Shown here: piece by piece, positions 42,573-51,086 of the stretch
How positions within the stretch are numbered: the first letter of the stretch is position 1
How the letters are laid out: every line of letters starts with the position of its first letter
Origin: Flavobacterium agri
GTDB taxonomy: Bacteria; Bacteroidota; Bacteroidia; Flavobacteriales; Flavobacteriaceae
Length of the DNA stretch: 64,000 bases
Direction: 5' to 3'
NCBI RefSeq assembly: GCF_013401995.1
Contig: NZ_JACBJI010000006.1
Location: 62,001-126,000 of the forward strand
The notes under the pieces: generated by a model
Databases searched by the model: none
Seen by the model: only the letters and a program-made list of their open reading frames with translations
Told to the model about the DNA's origin: nothing
Position numbers and translations under genes: made by a program

Positions 42573-44959
42573 ACCGCAATTTTAGATACTTCGTCCTCTT
42601 GCGGACCGGCAAAAAACACCTCGCCGATTTTTTGGTACAGCAGTTTTTTGTCTATCGGCTTGGTCAGGTAATCGTCTGCCCCGATGGCAAAAACGCGTTC
42701 TTTGGTTTCGGGCGTGATGTCGGCCGTCACGACGATGATCGGGATGTTGGTGTTTAAATCTCCTGTTCGGCCCGAACGGATGGCGCGCATGGCTTCGTAA
42801 CCGTCCATCACGGGCATCTGCAAATCCATGAGTACGAGATCGAATTTTTCTTGTTTCATCTTTTCGAGACATTCCGAACCGTCGTTGGCAACAGAAAAAG
42901 CCAGTCCGGGCAAACCTTTGAGCATCATCTTGATGACCATTTGGTTCATGGCGTTGTCTTCTACGATAAGGATATTTTTACCTGAATATCCTGAATCCCG
43001 TATCGGTATATCGATTGTTTTTACGACTTGCATCGCGATTTCATAATCGAGCAACACCGTACACACGGTTCCTACCCCTAAATCGCTGTCGAGCGCGATT
43101 TTGCCGCCGTGAAGGTCGCAAAGCGATTTTACGATGCTGAGTCCGATGCCGAAACCGCCGAATTTGCGCTTGTTGTCGAGGTCGCTTTGTGAAAACAATC
43201 CGAAAACCGATTCCAGTTTTTCTTTCGGAATTCCGGTTCCGGTGTCGGCGATCGTGATTTTGAGCATCATTTTGCCTTTGACCGATTTTGCATCGACAAG
43301 GAATTTGACCGAACCCGCCGAAGTGAACTTGCATGCATTGCCCAAAAGGTTGTACAGCATCTGTTCAAGTCGTATCGGATCGCCGAAAACCGAGATTGCC
43401 GTGTCGACATTGCTCGAGAATTCGAACGTCAAGCCTTTGTCGAGGATTTGTTTGCGCACCGTGCCGCGTAGCTTCTCGAAAACATCATGAAGATTGAATT
43501 CGACTTTGTCCAACCGTAATTCGCCTTTTTCGATGCGCGAGAAATCGAGGATATCGTTGACCGACGAAATCAATCCGTGGGAAGCGTAACGGATTATCTC
43601 GCAATTGGCCTTTATTTTTTCGCTGTCGGTTTCCTGTTCCATCGCGCTGGCCAAACCCAGGATCGCGTTCAAAGGTGTTCGCAGTTCGTGGCTCATATTC
43701 GAAAGGAAATACGATTTGATGTCGTTCATTTCCTCTGATTTCTGCAAAGCGACGGTCTGCAGTTCTTCTTTTCGGGTCTTGAGCAATCGGATGCGGTTGG
43801 CCATCGAAAGCGACAAGGCGATGATTTCGAGCGCTATTCCGGGCTTGGTGATGTTGTCTGTCGCGAAATCGTCGGGGAAAATGCCGAAATTCATCGATAC
43901 GGCCAATGCTATGCAAAGGAAAAGGATGACGATGCCGCCCGTGTAATAGCGGTCGATTTGCTGTCTTCGAACGAATTTGGTCACGACGGTCGCGAAGATC
44001 AACAGGATTCCCACGAGCGTGAGCAGGTTGATCGTCGGATAGGCGAAATGCAAGAACGACGGAAAAACCACGACGCCGATGAACGCTGCCGCCAACACTC
44101 CGAAAAGCAGTTGGTAGCACTTGTAAAGCCACGGGTTTTCCGATTCGATGTCGAGTACGGTTGCACTATATCTGCCGAAAAAATAACAACTCAAAATCGC
44201 CGAGATAATGACTACATGCTTGTCGAACCACGAATAACCAGTGCCGAGATATTGGTGATAGAACCCGTCGAGCGCGAATTGGCACAAGGCCATAAAACTC
44301 ACGTAAAGCGAATAATGCAGGAACGAGTTTTCCTTTAAGGCAAAGTAGAAAAACAGGTACGTAATCGCGATCACGAGTAAAATCCCGTAGAAAAAACCCA
44401 TCACGAGTTGGTCGTGGTACGTGCTTTCGAGAAGTTTGGAAGGTTTTATCAGTTTGAGCGGCAGGTTGTTCTTCTCGCCGTCGTTGACGATTTGCATATA
44501 CGCCGAGACGCTTTCTCGTTTGTCGAGCGAAATGTTGAACACCGATTTGCGGCTTGCTACCGCGCGTTCGTCGAAATGCAGGTTGTCGCCGCTGCGTTGC
44601 AGTTTGGTATGTCCGAGGCCGTCGACTAGATAGAGGTCGATGTTGTCAGTTACGGGTTCGGCCGTTTCGAGATAATACTGGATCGGGATGTCGAGTTTGT
44701 TGACGAGTTCGAATTTGACCCAATAGGTATCTTTGGTAAAACCGAGGTTGCCCAGAAGGCCTTTCAAAGGTTCGAATCTCGGATCGATCTTTTTGCTGCG
44801 GATATCTTCGAATGACAATTGTTTGTTGCCGACATTGGCAATAGCTGCATTTTCGAGAATGGAAATTTCCTCTGGAAGATTTTTATCGGAAAACACGTAT
44901 TGTGATTTCACGACGGGGCAGCATAAAAAAAGTACTGCCGCAAGGAGTAGATTTTTCAC
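42569..44959 (-). CDS. Hybrid sensor histidine kinase with 7TMR-DISM sensor
   Basis: A 796-residue hybrid kinase. Signal peptide (LLAAVLFLCCPVVKSQ), a 7TMR-DISM extracellular domain near 30-165 (FTKDTYWVKFELVN), seven membrane segments near 180-375, coiled coil, HisKA with FLSNMSHELRTPLNAILGLA, HATPase (LLGNACKFT, GIGLSIVKSLC) and a C-terminal receiver with DLVLMDLQMPVMDGYEAM and DDYLTKPID. GTG 44959 is favoured because it begins the signal peptide; a start at 45013 would add 18 residues. The signal is unknown; carbohydrate-like ligands are typical for the sensor. Confidence 0.92.
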   Translation of the reverse strand: MKNLLLAAVLFLCCPVVKSQYVFSDKNLPEEISILENAAIANVGNKQLSFEDIRSKKIDPRFEPLKGLLGNLGFTKDTYWVKFELVNKLDIPIQYYLETAEPVTDNIDLYLVDGLGHTKLQRSGDNLHFDERAVASRKSVFNISLDKRESVSAYMQIVNDGEKNNLPLKLIKPSKLLESTYHDQLVMGFFYGILLVIAITYLFFYFALKENSFLHYSLYVSFMALCQFALDGFYHQYLGTGYSWFDKHVVIISAILSCYFFGRYSATVLDIESENPWLYKCYQLLFGVLAAAFIGVVVFPSFLHFAYPTINLLTLVGILLIFATVVTKFVRRQQIDRYYTGGIVILFLCIALAVSMNFGIFPDDFATDNITKPGIALEIIALSLSMANRIRLLKTRKEELQTVALQKSEEMNDIKSYFLSNMSHELRTPLNAILGLASAMEQETDSEKIKANCEIIRYASHGLISSVNDILDFSRIEKGELRLDKVEFNLHDVFEKLRGTVRKQILDKGLTFEFSSNVDTAISVFGDPIRLEQMLYNLLGNACKFTSAGSVKFLVDAKSVKGKMMLKITIADTGTGIPKEKLESVFGLFSQSDLDNKRKFGGFGIGLSIVKSLCDLHGGKIALDSDLGVGTVCTVLLDYEIAMQVVKTIDIPIRDSGYSGKNILIVEDNAMNQMVIKMMLKGLPGLAFSVANDGSECLEKMKQEKFDLVLMDLQMPVMDGYEAMRAIRSGRTGDLNTNIPIIVVTADITPETKERVFAIGADDYLTKPIDKKLLYQKIGEVFFAGPQEDEVSKIAV

Positions 44960-45279
44960 GTTAGTAGGTGTTTTTGGGTAGCGAAACTTAGAAAACTTAA
45001 TTAACAACACCAACGAAAGCGTGAGAAAAATACTTTATTTATTACAGTTATGACAACACGCGACAAACTGAAATGTTTAATGTTTCATTTTGTCATTTTT
45101 TCACCTGTTGATAACTCGAAGAAGTCGCAAAAATCGAAGTATAAAATCGGTTAAAAAGTTAATAACCTCGAGCTTTTGCATTGCGGTTTACATTTTAAAG
45201 ACGGAGCTTACATCATTTTCACGAGCGTATGGCTTTTCCGATTAAAAATCTTAAATTGTTTAAGGATTCGAATTCAAGA
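44960..45279. other. Divergent promoter region of kinase and B12-binding regulator
   Basis: 320 bases without a gene. TGTTTAATGTTT at 45074-45085 resembles the arms of the inverted repeat in the photolyase promoter (TTTGTTTAAT); TTGTTTAAG occurs again near 45255. Otherwise AT-rich with no clear hairpin. Confidence 0.35.
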
Positions 45280-46170
45280 ATGAACAACATCAAAACGAAA
45301 TTCAGCATAAAAGATCTTGAGAACCTGTCGGGAATCAAGGCGCATACGATCCGTATCTGGGAAAAGCGATATGATATTTTACGCCCTATGCGAACCGATA
45401 CGAACATCCGCTATTACGACTCGGACAATCTCAAAAAATTGCTCAACGTCGTGTTGCTGCACAAACACGGCTATAAGATTTCGAAAATCGGTTTGATGAG
45501 CGAGGAACGCATCCCGCAAATGGTAAAGCAGATCATTTCCGAAAAAAGCGCGAAACATCATGCGCTGAACGCGTTCAAACTCGCGATGATGAATTTTGAC
45601 CAGACGCTTTTTTTCCGCACGTATCAGAATTTACTCAGCGAGAAATCGTTCAGCGAAGTGTTCTACGACGTTTTCCTGCCACTACTCGACGAAATCGGAT
45701 TGTTGTGGCAAAGCGGCACGATCACGCCTGCCCACGAACATTTCATGTGCAACCTCGTGCGCCAGAAAATATTTTGCCGCACAGAGGAAGTCCAGATTAC
45801 AGAACCGTTGCGCACCGACCGCACGTTCATACTATTCCTTCCGCAGCTCGAAATGCACGAAATGGGTTTGATGTACCTGCATTACGAAATCACTTCGAGA
45901 GGTTACCGCAGCCTGTATCTCGGCGAAGGCATCCCGATTTCGAGTCTTCGCGAAATGAAGAACCTTTTCCCGAATATTACGTTCGTTTCGTATTTTACGG
46001 TGGAACCCAAATCGGAAGAAGTCGAGAGTTACCTGCACGATCTCTATTCTGAAGTCATGGACGACAGTTCGGAACTTTGGATTTTTGGGCGACGCAGCCA
46101 ATCGATCGAGAAATCGCGTCCGAAACTCACCGTTTTCAGTTCGTTCAAACTCGCCACCGATTTGCTGTAA
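45280..46170 (+). CDS. MerR-type regulator with B12-binding domain, CarH/LitR-like
   Basis: A 296-residue protein. MerR winged helix at 8-75 (FSIKDLENLSGIKAHTIRIW, YDSDNLKKL). A helical bundle follows with the adenosylcobalamin motif W143-(9)-E153-H154 (LLWQSGTITPAHEHFM), the same spacing as the motif known from CarH, and the lower B12 ligand in E191-M-H193-E-M-G196 (ExHxxG, usually DxHxxG). So it probably binds adenosylcobalamin as a light sensor and repressor. Start 45280 is taken; 45229 adds 17 residues. A terminator follows. Confidence 0.85.
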   Translation: MNNIKTKFSIKDLENLSGIKAHTIRIWEKRYDILRPMRTDTNIRYYDSDNLKKLLNVVLLHKHGYKISKIGLMSEERIPQMVKQIISEKSAKHHALNAFKLAMMNFDQTLFFRTYQNLLSEKSFSEVFYDVFLPLLDEIGLLWQSGTITPAHEHFMCNLVRQKIFCRTEEVQITEPLRTDRTFILFLPQLEMHEMGLMYLHYEITSRGYRSLYLGEGIPISSLREMKNLFPNITFVSYFTVEPKSEEVESYLHDLYSEVMDDSSELWIFGRRSQSIEKSRPKLTVFSSFKLATDLL

Positions 46171-46173
46171 ACG

Positions 46174-46203
46174 AAAAAAGCGCCCGTTAAAGGCGCTTCT
46201 TTG
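46174..46203 (+). terminator. Terminator after the CarH-like gene, likely bidirectional
   Basis: Stem AAGCGCC (46178-46184) and GGCGCTT (46192-46198), loop of seven, with A and T runs on both sides, between convergent genes. Confidence 0.85.
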
Positions 46204-46218
46204 ATCGAAATGAATGGT

Positions 46219-46758
46219 TTATTTCTGGTTCTGCATAAGCTGTTGCAAAGGCTTGAGCTGTTCCATGTCCATGTTTGAATTCTTGAGCACCGGCAGCATC
46301 TCGAGAATCGCGTTCGGGTTCATGCCGTCTCCGAGCACGCGTACTACGGCAAATCCGTTTTCTTTCTTGTTGGCGAAGATGACGAACTCTTTGATATCGT
46401 CGTCGGCTCCCACATAACTGATCGAGCCACCGTCTTTACCCGACCCGAAATGCATCAATTCCTGATACTTTTCGTTCTTGAGCAAGGCTTTTACTTTGTC
46501 TTTTTCGGCGTCGTATTGCGTTTTGTTGCTGTCGTTGACCGTAAACGCAAGGATGTTGACTTTCTCGAAAGTGGCGAGTGCCTTTTTCTGTTCGGGCGTC
46601 AATAATTCGGGCTTGACGTTGAGTATCGAAGGCGAAACGTCTACCGATACGAAATCTTTTTTCTGCTCGCTTTCCACGAAATACTTCTGCAACGAAGGTT
46701 CAGACGAACAGGCTGCGAAAGTCAACGCGATAAGGGCTAGGCTCAACAATCGTTTCAT
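46219..46758 (-). CDS. DUF4252 lipoprotein
   Basis: A 179-residue lipoprotein (LIALTFAACSSEPS) with the DUF4252 domain: DFVSVDVSPSILNV, FEKVNILAFTVND, ISYVGADDDIKEFVIFANK and a final EQLKPLQQLM. Last gene of a leftward operon with an ECF sigma factor, a putative anti-sigma protein and a second DUF4252 protein. Function unknown. Confidence 0.88.
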   Translation of the reverse strand: MKRLLSLALIALTFAACSSEPSLQKYFVESEQKKDFVSVDVSPSILNVKPELLTPEQKKALATFEKVNILAFTVNDSNKTQYDAEKDKVKALLKNEKYQELMHFGSGKDGGSISYVGADDDIKEFVIFANKKENGFAVVRVLGDGMNPNAILEMLPVLKNSNMDMEQLKPLQQLMQNQK

Positions 46759-46765
46759 GGCTGTC

Positions 46766-47308
46766 TTATTTTGGGCCTTTCGGTCCTTTTGGTCCTTTAG
46801 ATCCTTTGGCCGCTTTGTCTATATTGGCGCCTCCGGGAAGATTCAATTTGTCGGTAAGCATAGAGATGTCGTTAAGGTCGAAATCTCCGGTAAGCGACAT
46901 CAATACGGTTTCGTTCTTGCCGCTGCCTTCGATGAACATGAGCAATTCTTTCACGTTCGTCTCACTGGTTCCGGATTTTACGAGAATCTTGATGTTCTGT
47001 CCTTTTTCGGTCACGCGCATCAACTCTTCCAATCCGGCGGTTTTGATGTATTTCTCTGAAGTGGCTTTCATGTCGCTCGTCACTCTTGTGCTTTGTGTGG
47101 TGAACACGCGCAGGTTGTCGAGTTTCTTGATCAGGTTCAAATATTGTTGGTTCTCTTTGCTTTTGACGTCGCCCATCATCTTGAACATCTTTTTGTTCAC
47201 GACGACTGCGGTAACGTCGTCCTGCCCGTCGAATTTATCGAAGGCGGTTTGGGCGAAAAACAGGCTCGGCATCAATGCCAAAACAACTGTAAGGATTAAC
47301 TTCTTCAT
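46766..47308 (-). CDS. DUF4252 exported protein with a low-complexity tail
   Basis: A 180-residue DUF4252 protein with a signal peptide (LTVVLALMPSLFFAQ). Its domain includes VVVNKKMFKMMGDV, LDNLRVFTTQSTRVTS and LLMFIEGSGKNETVLMSLTG, and it ends in a repetitive KGSKGPKGPKGPK tail. No lipid cysteine, unlike the neighbouring DUF4252 protein, so it is probably periplasmic. Role unknown; the same operon as an ECF sigma factor. Confidence 0.88.
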   Translation of the reverse strand: MKKLILTVVLALMPSLFFAQTAFDKFDGQDDVTAVVVNKKMFKMMGDVKSKENQQYLNLIKKLDNLRVFTTQSTRVTSDMKATSEKYIKTAGLEELMRVTEKGQNIKILVKSGTSETNVKELLMFIEGSGKNETVLMSLTGDFDLNDISMLTDKLNLPGGANIDKAAKGSKGPKGPKGPK

Positions 47309-47335
47309 GGTTTTTGGAAATTTACTTTTTGGAAA

Positions 47336-47788
47336 TTACTTTTTGAAAACTAAGTCTTTGGATTCTTCGTACTCATTGATGTATTCGACGCTTTCTACGC
47401 CTGTGTTGACATGAGCGGCCAACATATCAAGCGCTTTCTGTGTTTCGGCGAAAGCTTTTTCAGGATCGTCGTACGTGCCCAATTCTCCTGGTGTGGTTTG
47501 GTTTTGGAGATTGTTATAGGCAAACGTACCGACTCCTAACAGGACAGCGACCGACGCGGCAACCGATAGCCAAGCTACGGTTTTGCGTTTTCTGGGTTGT
47601 AATGGCAAGGTGCCGTCGAAGCGTTGTTCCCTTTCTTTGGCGAAGTAACCGAACATTGGCCTGTATTGCTCCAGATGCTGCGCAACATCGGACGAGGAAA
47701 AATATTCCTGCAATTGCGTTTCTTCGGCTAACGAGGTTTCTCCGTCAAAGTATTTCTCGATTAGGGTTTCTATGTTATGCGATTCCAT
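47336..47788 (-). CDS. Putative anti-sigma factor, single transmembrane helix
   Basis: A 150-residue protein. The cytoplasmic N-terminus (HNIETLIEKYFDGETSLAEE) looks like an anti-sigma/zf-HC2-like region with no obvious zinc ligands; one membrane helix is near 75-92 (VAWLSVAASVAVLLGVGTFAY), then a short periplasmic part. It overlaps the sigma-factor gene by 14 bases. The combination with a sigma-70-type ECF factor supports an anti-sigma role, which is inferred. Confidence 0.75.
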   Translation of the reverse strand: MESHNIETLIEKYFDGETSLAEETQLQEYFSSSDVAQHLEQYRPMFGYFAKEREQRFDGTLPLQPRKRKTVAWLSVAASVAVLLGVGTFAYNNLQNQTTPGELGTYDDPEKAFAETQKALDMLAAHVNTGVESVEYINEYEESKDLVFKK

Positions 47789-48284
47789 AATTCTGTGTTT
47801 TAGTCATTATTTCCCTCAATGCTTTTCTCGCTCTCGACAAAGCCACGCGTACGGCGGTTTCGTTCATTTCGAGCATAGAGGCTATTTCTTCGTATTCGTA
47901 TTGTTCGATGTCTCTTAGCTGCACGATCAGTTTTTGTTGTTCCGGAAGGCTTTCCATCGCCTTTTCCATCCAGCTCCACGCGTCCCGGTCTTCTACTTGT
48001 TTTTGTACCGATGGCGAATTGTCGCTGTAATTGCTGTGGACGATCTGCAAATTCCCGGCTCTTTTGCTTTTGAGCTGGTCGAGGCAGTAGTTCTTGGTCA
48101 TCGTCATCGCAAGGGCTTCCACGCTGTTGTATTGCGGAAGGCTGTCGTTCTTGCTCCACAGCTTGACCATCACTTCCTGGGTGGCGTCTTCGGCTTCCTC
48201 GGTGCTTACGAGCAACCGTTTGGCGAGCCGGAAGACTTTATCCTTGAAAGGATTTACGATTTGCATGAACTCACTTTGGTTCAT
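47775..48284 (-). CDS. ECF-type RNA polymerase sigma factor
   Basis: A 169-residue ECF sigma factor. Region 2 includes VFRLAKRLLVSTEEAEDATQ and MVKLWSKND; region 4 helix-turn-helix includes QLRDIEQYEYEEIASMLEMN and TAVRVALSRARKALRE. It would recruit RNA polymerase to a stress regulon. First gene of the leftward operon with the anti-sigma-like and DUF4252 genes; the regulator of activation is the membrane protein encoded next. Confidence 0.93.
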   Translation of the reverse strand: MNQSEFMQIVNPFKDKVFRLAKRLLVSTEEAEDATQEVMVKLWSKNDSLPQYNSVEALAMTMTKNYCLDQLKSKRAGNLQIVHSNYSDNSPSVQKQVEDRDAWSWMEKAMESLPEQQKLIVQLRDIEQYEYEEIASMLEMNETAVRVALSRARKALREIMTKTQNYGIA

Positions 48285-48387
48285 TTTTACTGTTTATTAG
48301 ATCGGTTATATAGTCAAGACGAGGCTCGATTATTTTTGTAACACGGAATGTAAAAAAATTTCGTTATTAGTATTTTTACGGGAGTTG

Positions 48388-48459
48388 TGGGATTCCGACG
48401 AAGGAGGAATCTAAGCTAATACAAGCACTGGATGAGATTCCTCCTTCGTCGGAATCCCA
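48388..48459. repeat. 24-bp perfect inverted repeat upstream of the S41 protease
   Basis: Arms at 48388-48411 and 48436-48459 are perfectly complementary; each contains GGAATC/GATTCC ends around CGACGAAGGAGG. The loop is 24 bases. The repeat ends 13 bases before the S41 start. GATTCCTCCTTCGTCGGAAT is similar to short palindromic repeats dispersed in Bacteroidota genomes. Confidence 0.85.
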
Positions 48460-48472
48460 AAAAACAAAAGCT

Positions 48473-49903
48473 ATGAAAAAGTTTCTCCTTATTATGCTAT
48501 CCATTGTCGCGATCGGATTCGGATTGTCGTCTTGCGAGCCCGACGATTCCAATTCCGTTCCCAAAGACCTGCGCATTTCCGATTTCGTCTGGAAAGGCAT
48601 GAACCTGTATTATTTGTGGCAGGAAGACGTTCCCGATCTCGCCGACGACCGTTTCGCGAACCAAACCGAACTCAATACCTACCTGTCGCAAAACAACGAA
48701 CCGATAACATTGTTCAACCATTTGCGCGTGGCCACTTCTATCGACCGCTTTAGTGTAATCTATTCCGATTATCGCGTTTTGGAAGGCATTCTTTCGGGAA
48801 CGACGGGAAACAACGGGGTCGATTTCGCTTTGCGCTACAAACAAGGCAGCTCAACCGATATTTTCGGATGGGTGCGTTATATCTTGCCCAATTCAGACGC
48901 ATCGAACAAAGACATCCATCGCGGCGACATCTTTTATGCGGTGAACGGCACGCCTTTAACCGTAACCAATTACCAGCAATTGCTTTCGGGCCAAACGTAT
49001 ACGCTTGATCTGGCCGATTACGACAACGGGAACATCACGCCGAACGGCCAATCGGTCACGCTTACCAAGGCGACCTATTCCGAGAATCCGGTGTATATCA
49101 ACGAGGCGTTCAACGTCGGAAACCATAAGATCGGATATCTGATGTACAACGGTTTCTATCCGAATTACGATTTGGCGATGAACCAGGCATTCGCCCAGCT
49201 TGATTCCCAAAATATTACCGACTTGGTTCTCGATTTGCGCTACAATTCGGGCGGATCGATCCAGACCGCGACTTATCTGGCGAGTATGATCACGGGCCAA
49301 TTCACGAACCAGGTTTTCGCCAAAGAACAATGGAACGACAAACTCATGGACTATTGGAACGACAACAATCCCGAAACGTTGTCGAACCGCTTTACCGATG
49401 AGATCAACGGAAATTCCATACACAGCCTGAACTTGGGCACGGTTTACATATTGACCTCGAGAAGTACGGCTTCGGCAAGCGAACTCGTGATCAACTGTCT
49501 CAAGCCTTATGTGAACGTAGTACAGATCGGCGATGTGACGACGGGCAAAAACGTAGGTTCGGTCACGCTTTATGACTCACCTTCGTTTGAAAAAGACGGT
49601 TCCGATCCTACACATTATTATGCGATGCAGCCCATCGTGCTCAAAACCATAAACAAAAACGGTTTCGGCGATTATGCCGACGGTTTGCAGCCTACTCAGG
49701 AATATGTCGAGGATTTAAGCAATCTTGGCGTACTCGGCGATGTAAACGAACCGTTGCTTTCGACCGCCATCGGCATCATTACCGCCAACGGACGATTGAT
49801 AAGACCGATGCCCGAAAAAATATTCACGCCGTTCAAGGACTCGAAATCGCTCGACGGATTGCGCGACCAGATGTATTCGTCGGCAAAAAACCTCAAACCA
49901 TGA
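48473..49903 (+). CDS. S41 family peptidase lipoprotein (CTP-like)
   Basis: A 476-residue lipoprotein (AIGFGLSSCEPDDSN), with a helical N-terminal region, a PDZ-like part (HRGDIFYAVNGTPLTV) and the S41 catalytic core: the nucleophile Ser near residue 331 in TSRSTASASELVINCLKPY and a Lys in the following TTGKNVGSVTL. It would act as a tail-specific protease in the periplasm or at the membrane. The gene lies just after a 24-bp hairpin, which may affect expression. Confidence 0.88.
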   Translation: MKKFLLIMLSIVAIGFGLSSCEPDDSNSVPKDLRISDFVWKGMNLYYLWQEDVPDLADDRFANQTELNTYLSQNNEPITLFNHLRVATSIDRFSVIYSDYRVLEGILSGTTGNNGVDFALRYKQGSSTDIFGWVRYILPNSDASNKDIHRGDIFYAVNGTPLTVTNYQQLLSGQTYTLDLADYDNGNITPNGQSVTLTKATYSENPVYINEAFNVGNHKIGYLMYNGFYPNYDLAMNQAFAQLDSQNITDLVLDLRYNSGGSIQTATYLASMITGQFTNQVFAKEQWNDKLMDYWNDNNPETLSNRFTDEINGNSIHSLNLGTVYILTSRSTASASELVINCLKPYVNVVQIGDVTTGKNVGSVTLYDSPSFEKDGSDPTHYYAMQPIVLKTINKNGFGDYADGLQPTQEYVEDLSNLGVLGDVNEPLLSTAIGIITANGRLIRPMPEKIFTPFKDSKSLDGLRDQMYSSAKNLKP

Positions 49904-50154
49904 CAGACGCGCGAGACATTTACGTGCACGACAGGCAGACTTTCATCAAATTCCTGCACGCCTTCCACTCCGATTTCAAAAAGAATCCCGATGTGTGGGA
50001 GAACAACACGCTCGAGCGTTTCCTCGAAGCATTGGCCGCTTATGCCGAAGACCTGCAAGGTTATTACGACAACCTCGAGCTTCCGTTAGATGTAGACAAA
50101 CCTTCTTTCCGGGTTTTTGCGGATATGCTCAAAGGCGCTTCGGTTTACGAATGA
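49900..50154 (+). CDS. Small conserved protein, DUF7660-like
   Basis: An 84-residue acidic soluble protein with DRQTFIKFLHAFHSDFKKNP, WENNTLERFLEALAAYAEDL and a C-terminal PSFRVFADMLKGASVYE. The pattern matches the DUF7660-type family. Its start overlaps the protease stop by four bases (ATGA), so it is translated with it. Function unknown. Confidence 0.7.
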   Translation: MTDARDIYVHDRQTFIKFLHAFHSDFKKNPDVWENNTLERFLEALAAYAEDLQGYYDNLELPLDVDKPSFRVFADMLKGASVYE

Positions 50155-50175
50155 TTTTTAGATTGACAGATCTTC

Positions 50176-50211
50176 AGATATTGGATTATCAGATCGACCT
50201 ATCCAATATCT
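50176..50211. repeat. 11-bp perfect inverted repeat in an intergenic region
   Basis: AGATATTGGAT (50176-50186) and ATCCAATATCT (50201-50211) pair perfectly around 14 bases, with further partial symmetry (CAGAT ... ATCTG) outside. It resembles a dispersed flavobacterial repeat and may also end transcription of the small gene at 49900. Confidence 0.7.
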
Positions 50212-50350
50212 TATAATCTGACATCTGAAAATCCGTAAATAAGTTTGTTGAAAACTGCAGTTTTTTAACTTAAAATCCAATATTAATTATGCGCACCTTG
50301 CAATTAATGTCGGATTTTCCACGTTAAGGAACTAACTAATCTACCTGACC

Positions 50351-50989
50351 ATGAAAAAATCACTCAACATTTTGCTGGCTGCGGCTGTCGTTTCGGCTCT
50401 CGCTTTTATCGGAAAACCTTCGCCAAAAACGGCCAAACACGAAGAACCGAAGAAGATTCATGTCGTGATCGACGCCGGACACGGTGGCAACGATTTCGGA
50501 GCATCTTTCGAGAACGTGACCGAAAAAGATGTCGTCGCCCAGATCACGAACAAGATCAAGCAACTCAACAAGAACGAGAATGTAGAGATTATTTTGACGC
50601 GTGCTTCGGACGAGCCTGTCACTTTACAACAACGCACCGAAGTAATCAACGCTTCCAAACCTGACGTAGTAATTTCGCTTCACGTCACGGCAAGCAAAGA
50701 TTCCGAAAGATCGGGCGTCGGCTTGTACATCGCCAAGGAAAACGCGTCGAAACAGCGCGCTATGGAATTGGCTACCAAAATGTCGGCGCGCATCAAGAAA
50801 AACCATGCGTTCCATGTTTCCGAAATCAACGAAGCGCCTTTTTACGTGCTGAAAAACTCACAGGCTCCGGCGATTATCGTCGAATTGGGTTATCTCACCA
50901 ACGAAGGCGATCGTCATTACCTTACCGATGAAAAGCAGCAGTTGCGCATCGCACGTACCATTTTGGAATGTGTGAACGATTTGCGTTGA
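50351..50989 (+). CDS. N-acetylmuramoyl-L-alanine amidase (Amidase_3)
   Basis: A 212-residue zinc amidase with a short N-terminal hydrophobic segment (ILLAAAVVSALAFIGKP), probably a signal peptide or anchor. Zinc and catalytic parts: HVVIDAGHGGNDFGA, NVTEKDVVAQ, DVVISLHVTA and VELGYLTNEGDRHYL. It cleaves the muramyl-alanine bond of peptidoglycan. Single gene with a strong inverted-repeat terminator. Confidence 0.92.
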   Translation: MKKSLNILLAAAVVSALAFIGKPSPKTAKHEEPKKIHVVIDAGHGGNDFGASFENVTEKDVVAQITNKIKQLNKNENVEIILTRASDEPVTLQQRTEVINASKPDVVISLHVTASKDSERSGVGLYIAKENASKQRAMELATKMSARIKKNHAFHVSEINEAPFYVLKNSQAPAIIVELGYLTNEGDRHYLTDEKQQLRIARTILECVNDLR

Positions 50990-51005
50990 TTGCAGTTAAA
51001 AATTT

Positions 51006-51068
51006 AGCCACGAATCACACGAATATCACTAATCAATCAGTGCGTTTCGTGTAATTCGTGGCTTTTTA
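51006..51068. repeat. 18-bp inverted repeat between convergent genes, terminator-like
   Basis: AGCCACGAATCACACGAA (51006-51023) and TTCGTGTAATTCGTGGCT (51046-51063) pair with one mismatch around 22 bases, followed by TTTTT. The same GCCACGAATTACACGAA-like core is a frequent dispersed intergenic repeat of flavobacteria. Confidence 0.8.
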
Positions 51069-51086
51069 ATGAACTAAAGTCTAACC

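Noticed and set aside
43485..44132. Second frame of 215 codons within the hybrid kinase
   Set aside because: It is in another frame of the same strand as a clear kinase and has no known family.
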